A DNA stretch of 64,000 nucleotides from Serratia marcescens (lineage in GTDB: Bacteria > Pseudomonadota > Gammaproteobacteria > Enterobacterales > Enterobacteriaceae), in contig JADMXW010000009.1 in the NCBI GenBank assembly GCA_015548865.1, positions 124,001-188,000 of the forward strand, in the 5' to 3' direction. The translations under genes were made by a program, and so were the position numbers. Below, piece by piece: positions 38,136 through 47,284 of the stretch; position 1 is the stretch's first letter, and each line of letters begins with the position of its first letter. The notes under the pieces are model-generated. The model saw only the letters and a program-made list of their open reading frames with translations, was not told the DNA's origin and did no database searches.

Positions 38136-39293
38136 ATGAGTGCCGCACTTTTTCCCGAAAGCAAACTGCCCGCATTGGGCACCACTATATTTACTCAGAT
38201 GAGCGCGCTGGCGCAGCAACATCAAGCCATTAACCTCTCTCAGGGGTTTCCGGATTTTGATGGCCCGGATTATCTGCAACAACGTCTGGCCTATCACGTT
38301 GCCCAAGGCGCTAATCAGTATGCTCCGATGACAGGGGCAGCATCGCTACGCAGTGCGATCGCAGAAAAAACTGCGGTACAGTATGGCTGGCAGCCTGATG
38401 TCGAGCGTGAGATAACGGTCACGGCTGGGGCCACAGAAGCGCTGTTCGCTGCCATCGCGGCGTTGGTGCGGCCCGGTGATGAAGTGATCTGTTTTGATCC
38501 TAGCTATGACAGCTATGCGCCAGCTATCGAGCTGGCGGGTGGCGTAGTTAAACGCGTTGCGTTACAACCACCGCTGTTCAACGTGGACTGGGCAGCGTTT
38601 CGCGCACTGTTGAGCACCCGTACTCGTCTGGTGATTCTCAACACGCCACACAATCCGTCTGCCACCGTGTGGCGTCAGAGCGATTTCGAGCAGCTGTGGC
38701 AGGCGATTACCAGCCGCGAAATCTACGTGTTGAGCGATGAGGTCTATGAACATATCTGTTTTGCACCGGAAGGACACGCCAGCGTTCTGCGCCACAGTGA
38801 GCTGCGCCAACGCGCTATCGCAGTGTCTTCCTTTGGCAAGACCTACCACATGACTGGTTGGAAAGTGGGTTATTGCATTGCGCCTGAGGCCATCAGTGCA
38901 GAAATTCGCAAGGTACACCAGTACCTCACATTCTCCGTCAATACGCCGGCACAATTAGCCATTGCCGATATGCTGCGCCATGCGCCAGAACACTGGCAGG
39001 AACTGCCGGAATTCTATCGTGCACGCCGTGATTTTCTGGTCAATGCGCTCTCAACCAGTCGTTTTGAAGTGCTGCCCTGTGAAGGAACCTACTTCCTGCT
39101 GGCGGATTACAGTGCTATTTCAGACCTTGATGATGTCACTTTTTGCCGTTGGCTGACGGAACACGCTGGCGTGGCGGCGATCCCGCTCTCGGTTTTCTGC
39201 GCCGATCCCTTCCCGCACAAATTGATTCGACTATGCTTTGCTAAACAGGAATCTACCTTGCAAGCGGCGGCGGAGCGCTTATGTCGACTTTAA
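38136..39293 (+). CDS. mtnE: Methionine aminotransferase (YbdL-type)
   Basis: 385 residues from MSAALFPESKLPALG at 38136; the longer reading to 38094 adds residues absent in E. coli YbdL. It transaminates 2-oxo-4-methylthiobutanoate to methionine, normally with glutamine as amino donor. Fold type I PLP enzyme: SQGFPDFDGPDYL, FDPSYDSYAPAIEL, NTPHNPSATVW, SDEVYEHI and the PLP lysine in SSFGKTYHMTGWKVG (near 236). It overlaps the omega-amidase gene by 13 bases. Confidence 0.94.
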   Translation: MSAALFPESKLPALGTTIFTQMSALAQQHQAINLSQGFPDFDGPDYLQQRLAYHVAQGANQYAPMTGAASLRSAIAEKTAVQYGWQPDVEREITVTAGATEALFAAIAALVRPGDEVICFDPSYDSYAPAIELAGGVVKRVALQPPLFNVDWAAFRALLSTRTRLVILNTPHNPSATVWRQSDFEQLWQAITSREIYVLSDEVYEHICFAPEGHASVLRHSELRQRAIAVSSFGKTYHMTGWKVGYCIAPEAISAEIRKVHQYLTFSVNTPAQLAIADMLRHAPEHWQELPEFYRARRDFLVNALSTSRFEVLPCEGTYFLLADYSAISDLDDVTFCRWLTEHAGVAAIPLSVFCADPFPHKLIRLCFAKQESTLQAAAERLCRL

Positions 39294-40048
39294 ACATCAC
39301 GTTACTACAACAGCCCTTGGTATGGCTCGATGGGCCAGCTAACCTGAGCCATTTCGATGCCGAGTTGGAAACCGTGCGTGGCAGTGACCTTATCGTGCTG
39401 CCTGAAATGTTTACCACAGGATTCGCCATGAATGCCGCGGGCAAGGGGCTGTCACAATCTGTAGTGGAAACCTGGCTGCAAGAGTGGGCCAAAGAGACCA
39501 ATGCGCTCATCGGTGGCAGCATTGCTGTCTCTACGCCAAAAGGCGCAGTAAACCGCTTTGTGCTGGTTTCGCCGCTGGGCGATGTTTACCACTATGACAA
39601 ACGCCACCTGTTTCGCATGGCCAATGAGCACCACCATTTTGAAGCCGGACATGAGCGCCTGATTATCGAATGGCGTGGCTGGCGGATATTGCCGCAGATT
39701 TGCTATGACCTGCGTTTTCCTGTGTGGTCACGCAACCGCCAGGATTACGATCTGGCGCTATACGTGGCGAACTGGCCCGCCCCGCGCGCGCACCATTGGC
39801 GTACGCTGCTCGCGGCACGCGCCATTGAAAATCAGGTCTATGTGGCAGGATGTAATCGTGTCGGTTCTGATGGCAACGACCACAGTTACCAAGGTGACAG
39901 CCAGATAATCAACCCGCAAGGTGACATCGTAGCGCAAGCGCCAGAGAACCAGCCTGCGCAAATCAGCGCAGAACTGTCGTTGGAGGCACTGCAAAGCTAC
40001 CGTGAAGCGTTTCCGGCATGGCGTGATGCGGATAGATTTACACTGTAG
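39281..40048 (+). CDS. yafV: Omega-amidase YafV
   Basis: 255 residues. It hydrolyses 2-oxoglutaramate (and 2-oxosuccinamate), the by-product of glutamine transamination, to 2-oxoglutarate and ammonia, and so pulls the mtnE reaction forward. Nitrilase-fold triad: Glu in VLPEMFTTGF (~42), Lys in YDKRHLFRM (~107) and Cys in QICYDLRFP (~140). Overlap with mtnE supports this metabolic pairing. In E. coli yafV lies next to fadE, far from ybdL, so this linkage is different. Confidence 0.94.
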   Translation: MSTLNITLLQQPLVWLDGPANLSHFDAELETVRGSDLIVLPEMFTTGFAMNAAGKGLSQSVVETWLQEWAKETNALIGGSIAVSTPKGAVNRFVLVSPLGDVYHYDKRHLFRMANEHHHFEAGHERLIIEWRGWRILPQICYDLRFPVWSRNRQDYDLALYVANWPAPRAHHWRTLLAARAIENQVYVAGCNRVGSDGNDHSYQGDSQIINPQGDIVAQAPENQPAQISAELSLEALQSYREAFPAWRDADRFTL

Positions 40049-40119
40049 TAGGTGAGACGGCACAGGCCGTCATGCTGTTTAGATGAAACGGAGCATCACA
40101 TGTATGCCATGTCCGCGTT

Positions 40120-40370
40120 AGGTTTCGTGCGCGAAAGCATCACTGTATCTCTGCCACCCACGTGGCACGCGCCCGACACGGGGTGTGCAGTCGCCCCCAC
40201 CCCGTGACCCCGGGCTTTTTGCGGAATGCCGCCGCTGCGCGGTGCCTTCGGAAACGGTCGCAGTCGGACGGACCGCGCTCGACGCGTTACCGACGCGGCG
40301 AGCGCTTTCGCAGCATCCATGCTGCTCATCCTGGCATTTCCCCTTTCCTCAGCAGCATTCGACGCGGGAG
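40120..40370 (+). repeat. Intergenic repeat, copy A (about 251 bp)
   Basis: The stretch from AGGTTTCGTGCGCGA to GACGCGGGAG is found again at 59048-59287 in the same orientation, with long identical blocks such as TGGCACGCGCCCGAC, CCTTCGGAAAC and GCAGCATCCATGCTGC. It fills most of the 387-bp gap between the convergent yafV and allantoate amidohydrolase genes. Predicted stems: CACGGGGTG/CACCCCGTG (40177-40185, 40198-40206), GCGCTCG/CGAGCGC (40275-40281, 40299-40305) and GCAGCAT/ATGCTGC (40310-40325). Short open frames across it are not conserved as proteins. No transposase. Confidence 0.85.
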
Positions 40371-40435
40371 AACACCCAAAATCAGCGCCAAACAAAATTG
40401 AACAAAAGTGCCTCGCCGATATAGCAGTAAAAACG

Positions 40436-41695
40436 TTATTCCTCACCAAAACTAAGCACCACCGCCAACCATGCGCGAAGCGCCTGCGCCACATCCACCG
40501 TGGTGATCGACTCATCCGGATGGTGGCTAATCCCCCCTTTGCAGCGCACAAACAGCATGCCTACCGGCCAGCGTTCTGCTATCGCAATCGCATCGTGTCC
40601 AGCACCGCTCGGCAAAGAGGGTGCACGCCCTTGCACCTGAGTAACCGCCTCACGCAGCAACCGCTGTAACCCATCATCACACCGCGTTGGGGCAATGCAG
40701 TAATACTCCTCAGCCTCAAAGCGGCAGCCGCGCGCCTGCGCGATTTGCTCGCCGTGAGATAATAACCGTGTTAGCAACGTTGCCAATGCCTTCTCTTCCG
40801 GCCCGCGCACGTCCAACGTTAAACGCACCTCTCCCGGTATCACATTCGCCGCACCTGGGGCGCATTGCAACGTGCCAATAGTTGCCACCAAACCGGACGC
40901 CAGCTCTCGTGTAAGCTGCTCAACCAGTACCATCCACTGTGCCGCCGCCGCCAGCGCATCATGCCGTTGCGTCATTGGCACTGTACCGGCGTGGCCCGCT
41001 GTTCCCTGAAAAACACAGTTTAACCGGCGCGCACCGTTAATCGCCGTAACGACACCCAATGCAGCGTCGTCGTGCTCCAGACAGGGGCCTTGCTCAATAT
41101 GCATTTCCAGATAGGCGGCAATGCTTTGTGGCGCACGCGCCGCACGCCCAATGCCTTCCGGGCATAATCCCGCCTGCGACAACGCTTGTGACACGCTTAC
41201 ACCTTGCGCGTCCTGACAGGATAACCAGCTTTCAGGCCAGGTGCCGGTCAGTCCTCGACTGCCCAGCAGCGTAATACCAAATCGCGTGCCCTCTTCATCA
41301 CCAAACCCCACAATTTCCAGCGCCACCGGCAGGCGAATCTGCTGCTGATGCAGAAAACGCACCACTTCAATGGACGCCAAAACGCCCAGCATGCCATCGT
41401 AGCGCCCAGCATTACGCACGGTGTCAAGGTGCGAACCTAACAAAACCGCAGGCGCATCGGGCATATTGCCTTCATAGCGACCGCAGATATTGCCGACCGC
41501 ATCCTGCCACACCTGCATTCCTGCTTCCCGCATCCATTCACCCACGCAGGTATTGGCGCGCAAATGCTGTGGCGACAGATACACCCGCGTCAGTTGATCG
41601 GTATCTTCACTGATCTCTGCCAAGGTATCGCAGCGCCACATGACCCGCTCGGCGGCAGAGTGCGCCGAAAAGCGGGATAACCATGGCGAACTCAT
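40436..41695 (-). CDS. hpxK: Allantoate amidohydrolase (HpxK/AllC type)
   Basis: 419 residues from the ATG at 41695, which overlaps the upstream stop by ATGA; the longer reading lies inside the upstream gene. M20-family metal-dependent amidase: GSHLDTVRNAGRYDGMLGV (His, Asp, ~83-101), GFGDEEGTRFG (Glu pair), MHIEQGPCLE (His), the dimerisation segment AGHAGTVPM and SGAGHDAIAIAE, GGISHHPDE. It hydrolyses allantoate to ureidoglycine, CO2 and ammonia. N-carbamoyl-amino-acid hydrolases share the fold, but the neighbouring ureidoglycine aminotransferase favours allantoate. Confidence 0.88.
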   Translation of the reverse strand: MSSPWLSRFSAHSAAERVMWRCDTLAEISEDTDQLTRVYLSPQHLRANTCVGEWMREAGMQVWQDAVGNICGRYEGNMPDAPAVLLGSHLDTVRNAGRYDGMLGVLASIEVVRFLHQQQIRLPVALEIVGFGDEEGTRFGITLLGSRGLTGTWPESWLSCQDAQGVSVSQALSQAGLCPEGIGRAARAPQSIAAYLEMHIEQGPCLEHDDAALGVVTAINGARRLNCVFQGTAGHAGTVPMTQRHDALAAAAQWMVLVEQLTRELASGLVATIGTLQCAPGAANVIPGEVRLTLDVRGPEEKALATLLTRLLSHGEQIAQARGCRFEAEEYYCIAPTRCDDGLQRLLREAVTQVQGRAPSLPSGAGHDAIAIAERWPVGMLFVRCKGGISHHPDESITTVDVAQALRAWLAVVLSFGEE

Positions 41696-42942
41696 TGCGC
41701 AACTCCAGCGCTGACAGCATAACGATCCCATGCAGCCTGCAATGCAGCCCCTTGTACCGTGCGAAAACCGTGCCGATTGAGCACTGCTTCCAGCGCACTT
41801 AGGGTTTGCATCACACAATCTTTGCGGGCGTTATACCCCATGGTACCGATGCGCCAGATTTTTCCTTGTAACGGACCAAATGAGGTGCCGATTTCAATGG
41901 CAAAATCGTTCAGCAAGCACTGGCGGATCTGTTCCCCCTGTATGCCCTCAGGGATAACCACACCGGTCACGTTATTCATTTTGTGTTGCTTGTCGCCGTA
42001 AATGCGCAATCCCATCCCTTCCAGACCGGCAACCAGTGCCTCACCGTGCAGTTTGTGGCGCGCAATGCCCTTATCCAGCCCCTCTTCGAGCATGACTCGG
42101 GCACATTCCCGTGCGGCAAACAGCATGCTGGTGGCTTCAGTGTGATGGTTCAGGCGCTCAGGTCCCCAATAGTCCATCACCATGCCGAGATCAAAATAGT
42201 TGGAGTAGATCATCTCCTCTTCACCGTCACGGTGTTCGGCAGTGCGAATCCCCTGCTCCACGCAGCGACGGCGGCGTATGGCCGCTTCCATCTTCGGACT
42301 GAGGGTAATCGGTGCGCTACCAGAAGGGCCACCCAGACACTTCTGCAAACCCGCAGAAACGGCATCCAACCCCCAGGCGTCCGTCTCTAGCGCATTACCA
42401 CCGAAAGAGGCGGTCGCATCGGTATAAAACAGCACATCATGACGACGGCAGATATCCCCAAGTTCGGCCAGCGGCTGCAACATGGTGGTGGAGGTATCGC
42501 CTTGCACCGTCAGCAGGGCACGCGGGCGTAACCGTTGGATGGCATATTCAATCTTATCCGCGGTAAAGACTTCCCCCCAGGGCACTTCAATAGTGTGAAC
42601 ATCTGCGCGGCAGCGGCGCGCAATTTCACATAACAGATGTCCGAAACGCCCAAACACCGGCACCAGAACCCGATCGCCAGGGCGGATCGCCGAGAGTAAA
42701 ATGGCCTCGATACCCGCGCGTGAGGTGCCATCCACCAGCATGGTCCAGCGGTTTTCCGTGCGGAACAGTTGACGATAAAGTTCCATGGTCTGATTCATGT
42801 ATTCCGTCATGGCCGGATCGTATTGCCCAATCAACTGACATGCCATGGCACGCAGTACACGGGGGTCCGCATTGATCGGACCGGGTCCCATCAGTAAACG
42901 GTGAGGCGGATTGATCTGCGCGTATAATTCGTTATTCATCAT
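41692..42942 (-). CDS. hpxJ: Ureidoglycine-glyoxylate aminotransferase (HpxJ/PucG type)
   Basis: 416 residues from ATG 42942 with a GGAG site; ATG 42939 is equally possible. It is a fold type I PLP enzyme of the alanine-glyoxylate group: LLMGPGPINADPRVL, DGTSRAGIEA, FYTDATASFGGNAL and the PLP lysine in SAGLQKCLGGPSG (~200). The Gln in IGQYDPAM and the Asn in HKMNNVTGV match the residues described as giving B. subtilis PucG its ureidoglycine specificity. It makes oxalurate and glycine from ureidoglycine and glyoxylate. Operon with hpxK and the transporter. Confidence 0.87.
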   Translation of the reverse strand: MMNNELYAQINPPHRLLMGPGPINADPRVLRAMACQLIGQYDPAMTEYMNQTMELYRQLFRTENRWTMLVDGTSRAGIEAILLSAIRPGDRVLVPVFGRFGHLLCEIARRCRADVHTIEVPWGEVFTADKIEYAIQRLRPRALLTVQGDTSTTMLQPLAELGDICRRHDVLFYTDATASFGGNALETDAWGLDAVSAGLQKCLGGPSGSAPITLSPKMEAAIRRRRCVEQGIRTAEHRDGEEEMIYSNYFDLGMVMDYWGPERLNHHTEATSMLFAARECARVMLEEGLDKGIARHKLHGEALVAGLEGMGLRIYGDKQHKMNNVTGVVIPEGIQGEQIRQCLLNDFAIEIGTSFGPLQGKIWRIGTMGYNARKDCVMQTLSALEAVLNRHGFRTVQGAALQAAWDRYAVSAGVAQ

Positions 42943-42988
42943 GCACAACTCCAAAAAAAGCAGGAACGCTCGCTGCCAGCAACGGGGC

Positions 42989-43732
42989 TCAGGCCTCCGT
43001 CAAACCACGCACCGACGCAATAAACTGTTTAAGTTCGGGGGTCTGTGGGTTAGCGAACAGCGCGCGGCTGTCGCCTTGTTCCCACACGGTTCCTTCATGC
43101 ATAAACACCACCCGATCGCCCACTTCACGGGCAAAATTCATTTCGTGTGTGACCAAAATCAGCGTCATGCCTTCCGCCGCCAGTTGCTCCAACACTTTCA
43201 GCACTTCCCCCACCAGTTCAGGATCGAGCGCAGAGGTGATTTCATCGCACAGCAGCACTTTAGGGTTCATCGCCAGCGCACGAGCAATCGCCACGCGCTG
43301 CTGCTGACCGCCAGATAGGTTGGCCGGTGAGTAGTGCAAGCGTTCACTCAACCCGACTTTCGCCAGCATCTGCTCCCCCAAAGCGCGGCACTCTGCTTCG
43401 CTTTTTTTCAGTACCAAACGAGGTGCCAGCATCACGTTTTCCAGCGCGCTCATGTGCGGGAACAAGTTAAAGTTCTGAAACACCATCCCCACTGAGCGAC
43501 TGATTTCACGCGCTTGAGAATCGCGATTGGTCACTGTCACGCCACCGAGCTTGATACTCCCTTCCTGATAACCCTCCAGGCCGTTAATACAGCGCAACAG
43601 CGTGCTTTTTCCCGAGCCGCTGCGCCCGATGATAGAAACGACTTCGCCCATATCGATATCCAGATCGACACCTTTCAGGACGTGGTTCTGACCGTAATAT
43701 TTCTGCACCTGATTAATGGTGATGAGCGGCAT
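42989..43732 (-). CDS. Polar amino acid-type ABC transporter ATPase
   Basis: 247 residues. GlnQ/HisP-type ATPase: Walker [14 protein letters not shown] (~36-48), Q-loop VGMVFQNFNLFPHMS, signature LSGGQQQRVAIARAL, Walker B VLLCDEITSALDPE and H-loop LVTHEMNFA. It overlaps the permease gene by 20 bases and is followed by the aminotransferase gene. In Klebsiella comparable genes sit in the hpxFGHIJK operon. The substrate here is probably a ureide such as allantoate, or a related purine breakdown product; this is an inference from context. Confidence 0.92.
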   Translation of the reverse strand: MPLITINQVQKYYGQNHVLKGVDLDIDMGEVVSIIGRSGSGKSTLLRCINGLEGYQEGSIKLGGVTVTNRDSQAREISRSVGMVFQNFNLFPHMSALENVMLAPRLVLKKSEAECRALGEQMLAKVGLSERLHYSPANLSGGQQQRVAIARALAMNPKVLLCDEITSALDPELVGEVLKVLEQLAAEGMTLILVTHEMNFAREVGDRVVFMHEGTVWEQGDSRALFANPQTPELKQFIASVRGLTEA

Positions 43733-44369
43733 TGAATTTCTTCTCCAGATAGCGGCTGTAGTAGGACAGCGGATAACACATCAGGAAGTAGCCCAGTGCT
43801 ACCAGGCCAAAGACCTTGAAAGGTTGATAAGTGACGTTGTTCAGCATGGTGCCGGCTTTAGTCAACTCGATAAAACCGATGATCGATGCCAACGCCGTCC
43901 CTTTAATCACCTGCACGGAAAACCCCACTGTGGGTGCGATGGCAATGCGCATGGCCTGCGGTGCAACAACCCGACATAACGTTTGACCAAAACTCAACCC
44001 GAGACAGCGTGACGCTTCCCATTGCCCTTTTGGCAATGCCACGATGCTGCCGTGCCAGATATCCACCAGAAATGCGCTGGTAAACAGCGTCAGCGCCAGT
44101 GCCGCAGCGGTCCAGGGGCTGACATCAATGCCAAATAACCCAAGGCCGAAAAAGGCCAGAAACAGTTGCATCAGCAGCGGCGTTCCCTGAAACACACCGG
44201 CATAGAGATGTGTAAAACGCACCGCCCAGCAGCGCTGGCTTAGTCGCACCAACAGCAACGGCAATGTCACCAGCGCACCGCCGAAAAAGGCCGTCAGCGA
44301 GAGCAGTAGTGTCCAACGCGCCGCCAACAGCAGGTTGCGCACGATATCCCAATCGGTAAAGTTCATCAT
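43713..44369 (-). CDS. ABC transporter permease (HisM/GlnP type)
   Basis: 218 residues, inner-membrane subunit with about five helices (for example LLLSLTAFFGGALVTLPLLL near the N-terminus). The permease coupling loop is EASRCLGLSFGQTLCRVVAPQAMRIAIAP (spanning about residues 123-151). ATG at 44369 or 44366; it overlaps the preceding permease by four bases. It should pair with the other permease as a heterodimer. Confidence 0.9.
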   Translation of the reverse strand: MMNFTDWDIVRNLLLAARWTLLLSLTAFFGGALVTLPLLLVRLSQRCWAVRFTHLYAGVFQGTPLLMQLFLAFFGLGLFGIDVSPWTAAALALTLFTSAFLVDIWHGSIVALPKGQWEASRCLGLSFGQTLCRVVAPQAMRIAIAPTVGFSVQVIKGTALASIIGFIELTKAGTMLNNVTYQPFKVFGLVALGYFLMCYPLSYYSRYLEKKFNAAHHH

Positions 44370-45034
44370 CCGTGCGTTCTCCCGAGTAAACGGCGGCCCG
44401 CCATCATCAGCAGTTGTCGCATTAACAATGACAGCGCCAGATAAAACAGCGTGGTGACCAGATACACCTCAAAGCTGAGAAAGGTGCGCGATTGAATCAG
44501 GTTGGCGGCAAAGGTCAGCTCTTCATAAGAGACCTGCGATACCACGGAGGAACCGAGCATCACGATAATGCACTGGCTAACCAGCGCCGGATAAATACGC
44601 TGCATGGCCGGTGGCAAGATAACGCGCACAAAGGTTTGCATGCGTGTCAGCCCCAGCACGCGCGCGGCTTCCCACTGCCCTTTCGGCGTAACCTGAATGC
44701 CCGCGCGGATAATTTCCGTGCTGTATGCCCCCAGGTTAATCAACATTGCCAACAACGCAGCTTCACCCGCCGTCAGTTTCCAGCCGAGCGTTGGCAGGCC
44801 AAAAACGATGAAAAACAGCTGTACGACAAACGGCGTATTGCGGATCAGTTCCACATATAGCCCCCACAGGCGGCTTGGCAACGAGGGGCGACCACTGCGT
44901 AATGCCGCGCCACAGATGCCGATGGCAATACCGCCAAAGGTCGCCATGGCCGTCAACTGGACCGTCACCCATAGCCCCGCAAGCAATTCTGGCCAGTAAG
45001 GCCACAGCGCGGCAAAATTCAGTTGATAGGTCAT
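44366..45034 (-). CDS. ABC transporter permease (HisQ/GlnP type)
   Basis: 222 residues. Membrane helices are visible from residue 15 (ELLAGLWVTVQLTAMATFGG) onward. The coupling loop QWEAARVLGLTRMQTFVRVI precedes ILPPAMQRIYP, and ELIRNTPFVVQLFF is the typical family stretch. It lies 12 bp downstream of the binding-protein gene and overlaps the second permease by four bases. Confidence 0.9.
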   Translation of the reverse strand: MTYQLNFAALWPYWPELLAGLWVTVQLTAMATFGGIAIGICGAALRSGRPSLPSRLWGLYVELIRNTPFVVQLFFIVFGLPTLGWKLTAGEAALLAMLINLGAYSTEIIRAGIQVTPKGQWEAARVLGLTRMQTFVRVILPPAMQRIYPALVSQCIIVMLGSSVVSQVSYEELTFAANLIQSRTFLSFEVYLVTTLFYLALSLLMRQLLMMAGRRLLGRTHG

Positions 45035-45046
45035 GGCATCTCTCCC

Positions 45047-45853
45047 TTAAGCACCCGGTTTTTCAGCCAGCAGGCTGGCGGGCAAAGGTGCTTTCAGCCA
45101 CTTTTCAGAAAGTGAATTCAAGGTGTTATCCGCCAGCGCCTGTGCAATCAGAGAATCCACTTTGGCTTGCAGCGCCGCTTCCCCTTTCTTGATGCCGATG
45201 TAGCACGGTGAGTCTTTCAGCATAAATTTGGCAACCGGCGCCTTGGTTGGGTTTTGCGCCGCAATGGCTGCCACCACCAGGTTACCGGTAGCGATATATT
45301 CCACTTGCCCAGACAGATAAGCCGACAGCGTGGTGTTATTATCCTCATAGCGCTTTATCTGCGCGGCTTTCGGCGCGATTTCACTCAGCACCATGTCTTC
45401 TACGGCGCCACGCGTTACGCCAACGCTTTTGTCTGCCAGTTGCTGTGCATCACTCACCGTGCCTGCCTGTGGGCCAAATACACCAAGAAAGAACGGTGCA
45501 TAGGCTCGGCTGAAATCGATCACCTTTTCACGTTCAGCGTTTTTACCCAGGCTGGAAATCACCAGATCTACTTTATTGGTTTGCAGATAGGGAACACGGT
45601 TAGCGCTGGTCACCGGCACCAGTTGCAACTTTAGTTTCATCTCCTGCGCCAGATAGCGGGCGACATCGATGTCATACCCTTGTGGTTGCAGATCAGTACC
45701 GACTGAACCAAACGGTGGGAAGTCCTGCGGTACTGCAACGCGTAACACGCCACGCTGTTCAATATCCTGAAGCTGATCGGCGACAGCGTTGCCCGCTTGT
45801 GTCACTAACAGCAATGCGCCAGCCAGCGCGATAAGGTGTTTTTTGATGCCCAT
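45047..45853 (-). CDS. Periplasmic solute-binding protein, family 3
   Basis: 268 residues with a signal peptide to about residue 25 (MGIKKHLIALAGALLLVTQ, cleavage after AVA). The mature protein starts DQLQDIEQRGVLRVAVPQDFPPFG, the family-3 entry, with YDIDVARYLAQEM and DLVISSLGKNAEREKVIDFSRAY. It captures the substrate for the ABC transporter. First gene of the operon running to hpxK. A palindrome at 45910-45925 lies 57 bases upstream and probably binds the RpiR-type regulator. Confidence 0.92.
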   Translation of the reverse strand: MGIKKHLIALAGALLLVTQAGNAVADQLQDIEQRGVLRVAVPQDFPPFGSVGTDLQPQGYDIDVARYLAQEMKLKLQLVPVTSANRVPYLQTNKVDLVISSLGKNAEREKVIDFSRAYAPFFLGVFGPQAGTVSDAQQLADKSVGVTRGAVEDMVLSEIAPKAAQIKRYEDNNTTLSAYLSGQVEYIATGNLVVAAIAAQNPTKAPVAKFMLKDSPCYIGIKKGEAALQAKVDSLIAQALADNTLNSLSEKWLKAPLPASLLAEKPGA

Positions 45854-45909
45854 TGCGTATCTCCAGGTTGAGAGTCAGATGAAACCAAAAGTTCTTAACA
45901 AGCGATAAA

Positions 45910-45925
45910 TGAAACTATCGTTTCA
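45910..45925. promoter_or_regulatory. Palindromic operator, transporter-hpxJK side
   Basis: TGAAAC-TATC-GTTTCA, a perfect 16-bp palindrome of 6-base arms, 57 bases upstream of the binding-protein start. It shares the form TGnAAC-TnTC-GTTnCA with the site at 46938-46953, on the other side of the RpiR-type gene. Likely site of that regulator. Confidence 0.6.
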
Positions 45926-46072
45926 CTGAATAAGCAAAGGGCATGCCAGTCTTAAAAAGGAAGATAATCAGGCACAACAAGGGGGGAATTGGGCTAACAG
46001 AGATTGACACGAGCAAAAAAACAGCGCAAGCAAGGCACCAAAAAAGTGCAAAAGCACCATTTTAGCGCTCGC

Positions 46073-46912
46073 TTAGCGGTGCTCTAATTCGTCCAGATGG
46101 GTATAAAGATCGGCTATCTGATGAATACGCTGGCGTCCTTGCTGCAACATTTCATGCAGTAATGCATTGCTAAGCAAACCAGCCAAACTCATGGCAGCAC
46201 TATAGCTATCAAAGGCGGAAACGCTGTCCAACGGCAGACATAATGACCAAGTAGCAAACGGAAATAACCCATTAGCTTGCGGTTCGCTGATCAGCACAAT
46301 GGGTACCTGACGCGCCTGTAACTGTGCTAGTAACGGCTGGATAACGCGCGGGCGGCGACGAAATGCCACGATCACGACGACATCCTGCTGTCCTAGATCG
46401 GCAATCTCTTCAGACAGCGTTTGCCCCGGCTGAGCCAGCAGCGCCACCTGTGCACGCACCTGCATCAATTGTTGCCGCAAATGAAGCGCCACCGGGTAGC
46501 TATTGCGCAGACCGATAATCGCTACTTGTCTGGCTCGAAGCAATGCATCAATAATGGCGCCAAACTGCGCCGGATCGATACGGTTGATCCACTGCGCCAG
46601 ATTAGCCATTTCCTGTTTATAGTGGCGTGCCAGCAACGTATTGCCCTGAACGGCATCACGGCTCTCGGCCAGCGGCATCCCGCTTTGACGCAGAGTTCGT
46701 AACTCTTCACGCACCTCACGGTAACTGGCATAACCCAGCCGCTTGAACAAGCGGCTGACTGTCGCTTTCGACACGCCGCTAAGCCGCGCCAGTTCGGCGC
46801 TGTTATAGCCAATGACATCGTCGAAATGGGTAAAGATAAAATCGGCAATGCGCTGTTCTTGCCCAGAGAGTGTGCTGTAACGACTGCGTAGCCGCTCATC
46901 AATCTGTGTCAT
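46073..46912 (-). CDS. RpiR-family transcriptional regulator
   Basis: 279 residues. N-terminal HTH_6 domain (residues 1-80: IADFIFTHFDDVIGYNSAELARLSGVSKATVSRLFKRLG described by its position ~21-59) and a C-terminal SIS sugar/ligand-binding domain (~125-260, with VAIIGLRNSYPVAL and VVIVAFRRRPR). RpiR proteins bind short palindromes and sense small phosphorylated or related metabolites. It lies between the transporter-hpxJK operon and the divergent hpxXY-type pair. Matching palindromes lie on both sides, so it probably controls both. The ligand is unknown. Confidence 0.9.
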   Translation of the reverse strand: MTQIDERLRSRYSTLSGQEQRIADFIFTHFDDVIGYNSAELARLSGVSKATVSRLFKRLGYASYREVREELRTLRQSGMPLAESRDAVQGNTLLARHYKQEMANLAQWINRIDPAQFGAIIDALLRARQVAIIGLRNSYPVALHLRQQLMQVRAQVALLAQPGQTLSEEIADLGQQDVVVIVAFRRRPRVIQPLLAQLQARQVPIVLISEPQANGLFPFATWSLCLPLDSVSAFDSYSAAMSLAGLLSNALLHEMLQQGRQRIHQIADLYTHLDELEHR

Positions 46913-46937
46913 GTTTATTCCGTTATCTCTGTTTCAC

Positions 46938-46953
46938 TGCAACTTTCGTTGCA
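46938..46953. promoter_or_regulatory. Palindromic operator between rpiR-type gene and hpxXY
   Basis: TGCAAC-TTTC-GTTGCA, a perfect palindrome with 6-base arms, 26 bases upstream of the RpiR-type start and 140 bases before the divergent hpxX-type start. It is overlapped on its left by GTTTCA, a half site of the other operator. Confidence 0.6.
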
Positions 46954-47092
46954 ATCACCCTAACACAAGCACATCCCCCCTATACAATAGGAAAAAACGT
47001 CCGCTCTCTCGGTTTCGCAACCATTCTGGAACAACTCTTGCAACACACGTTTCACGCTAACGCCTCTGCATCGTGAAATAACAGGAGAACCG

Positions 47093-47284
47093 ATGACCTC
47101 TCATGCCCCTGAAACCCTAAGCGCTTATCTGCAACAGATGGAAACCCTGCTGAATCTGCCACTCACCCCAGAGCGCCATGACGCGGTGTTTCTCCAGTTA
47201 CAGCGCATCGCAGAGATGGCGCAACCGCTGATGGACTATCCGCTAGAGATGCATGAAGAGATTGCGGGGGTTTATCAATTATGA
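47093..47284 (+). CDS. hpxX: AtzG/HpxX-like small subunit
   Basis: 63 residues, CAGGAG site. The sequence LSAYLQQMETLLNLPLTPERHDAVFLQLQRIA and the end MEHEEIAGVYQL-like MHEEIAGVYQL fit the DUF4089 family, whose member AtzG forms a complex with the amidase AtzE and stabilises it. It overlaps the amidase gene by four bases, as is usual for this pair. In Klebsiella the pair is HpxX/HpxY of oxalurate breakdown. Confidence 0.85.
   Translation: MTSHAPETLSAYLQQMETLLNLPLTPERHDAVFLQLQRIAEMAQPLMDYPLEMHEEIAGVYQL

Noticed and set aside
40162..40669. Open frames within repeat copy A
   Set aside because: Same reason as for copy B: no conserved protein, start or ribosome site.
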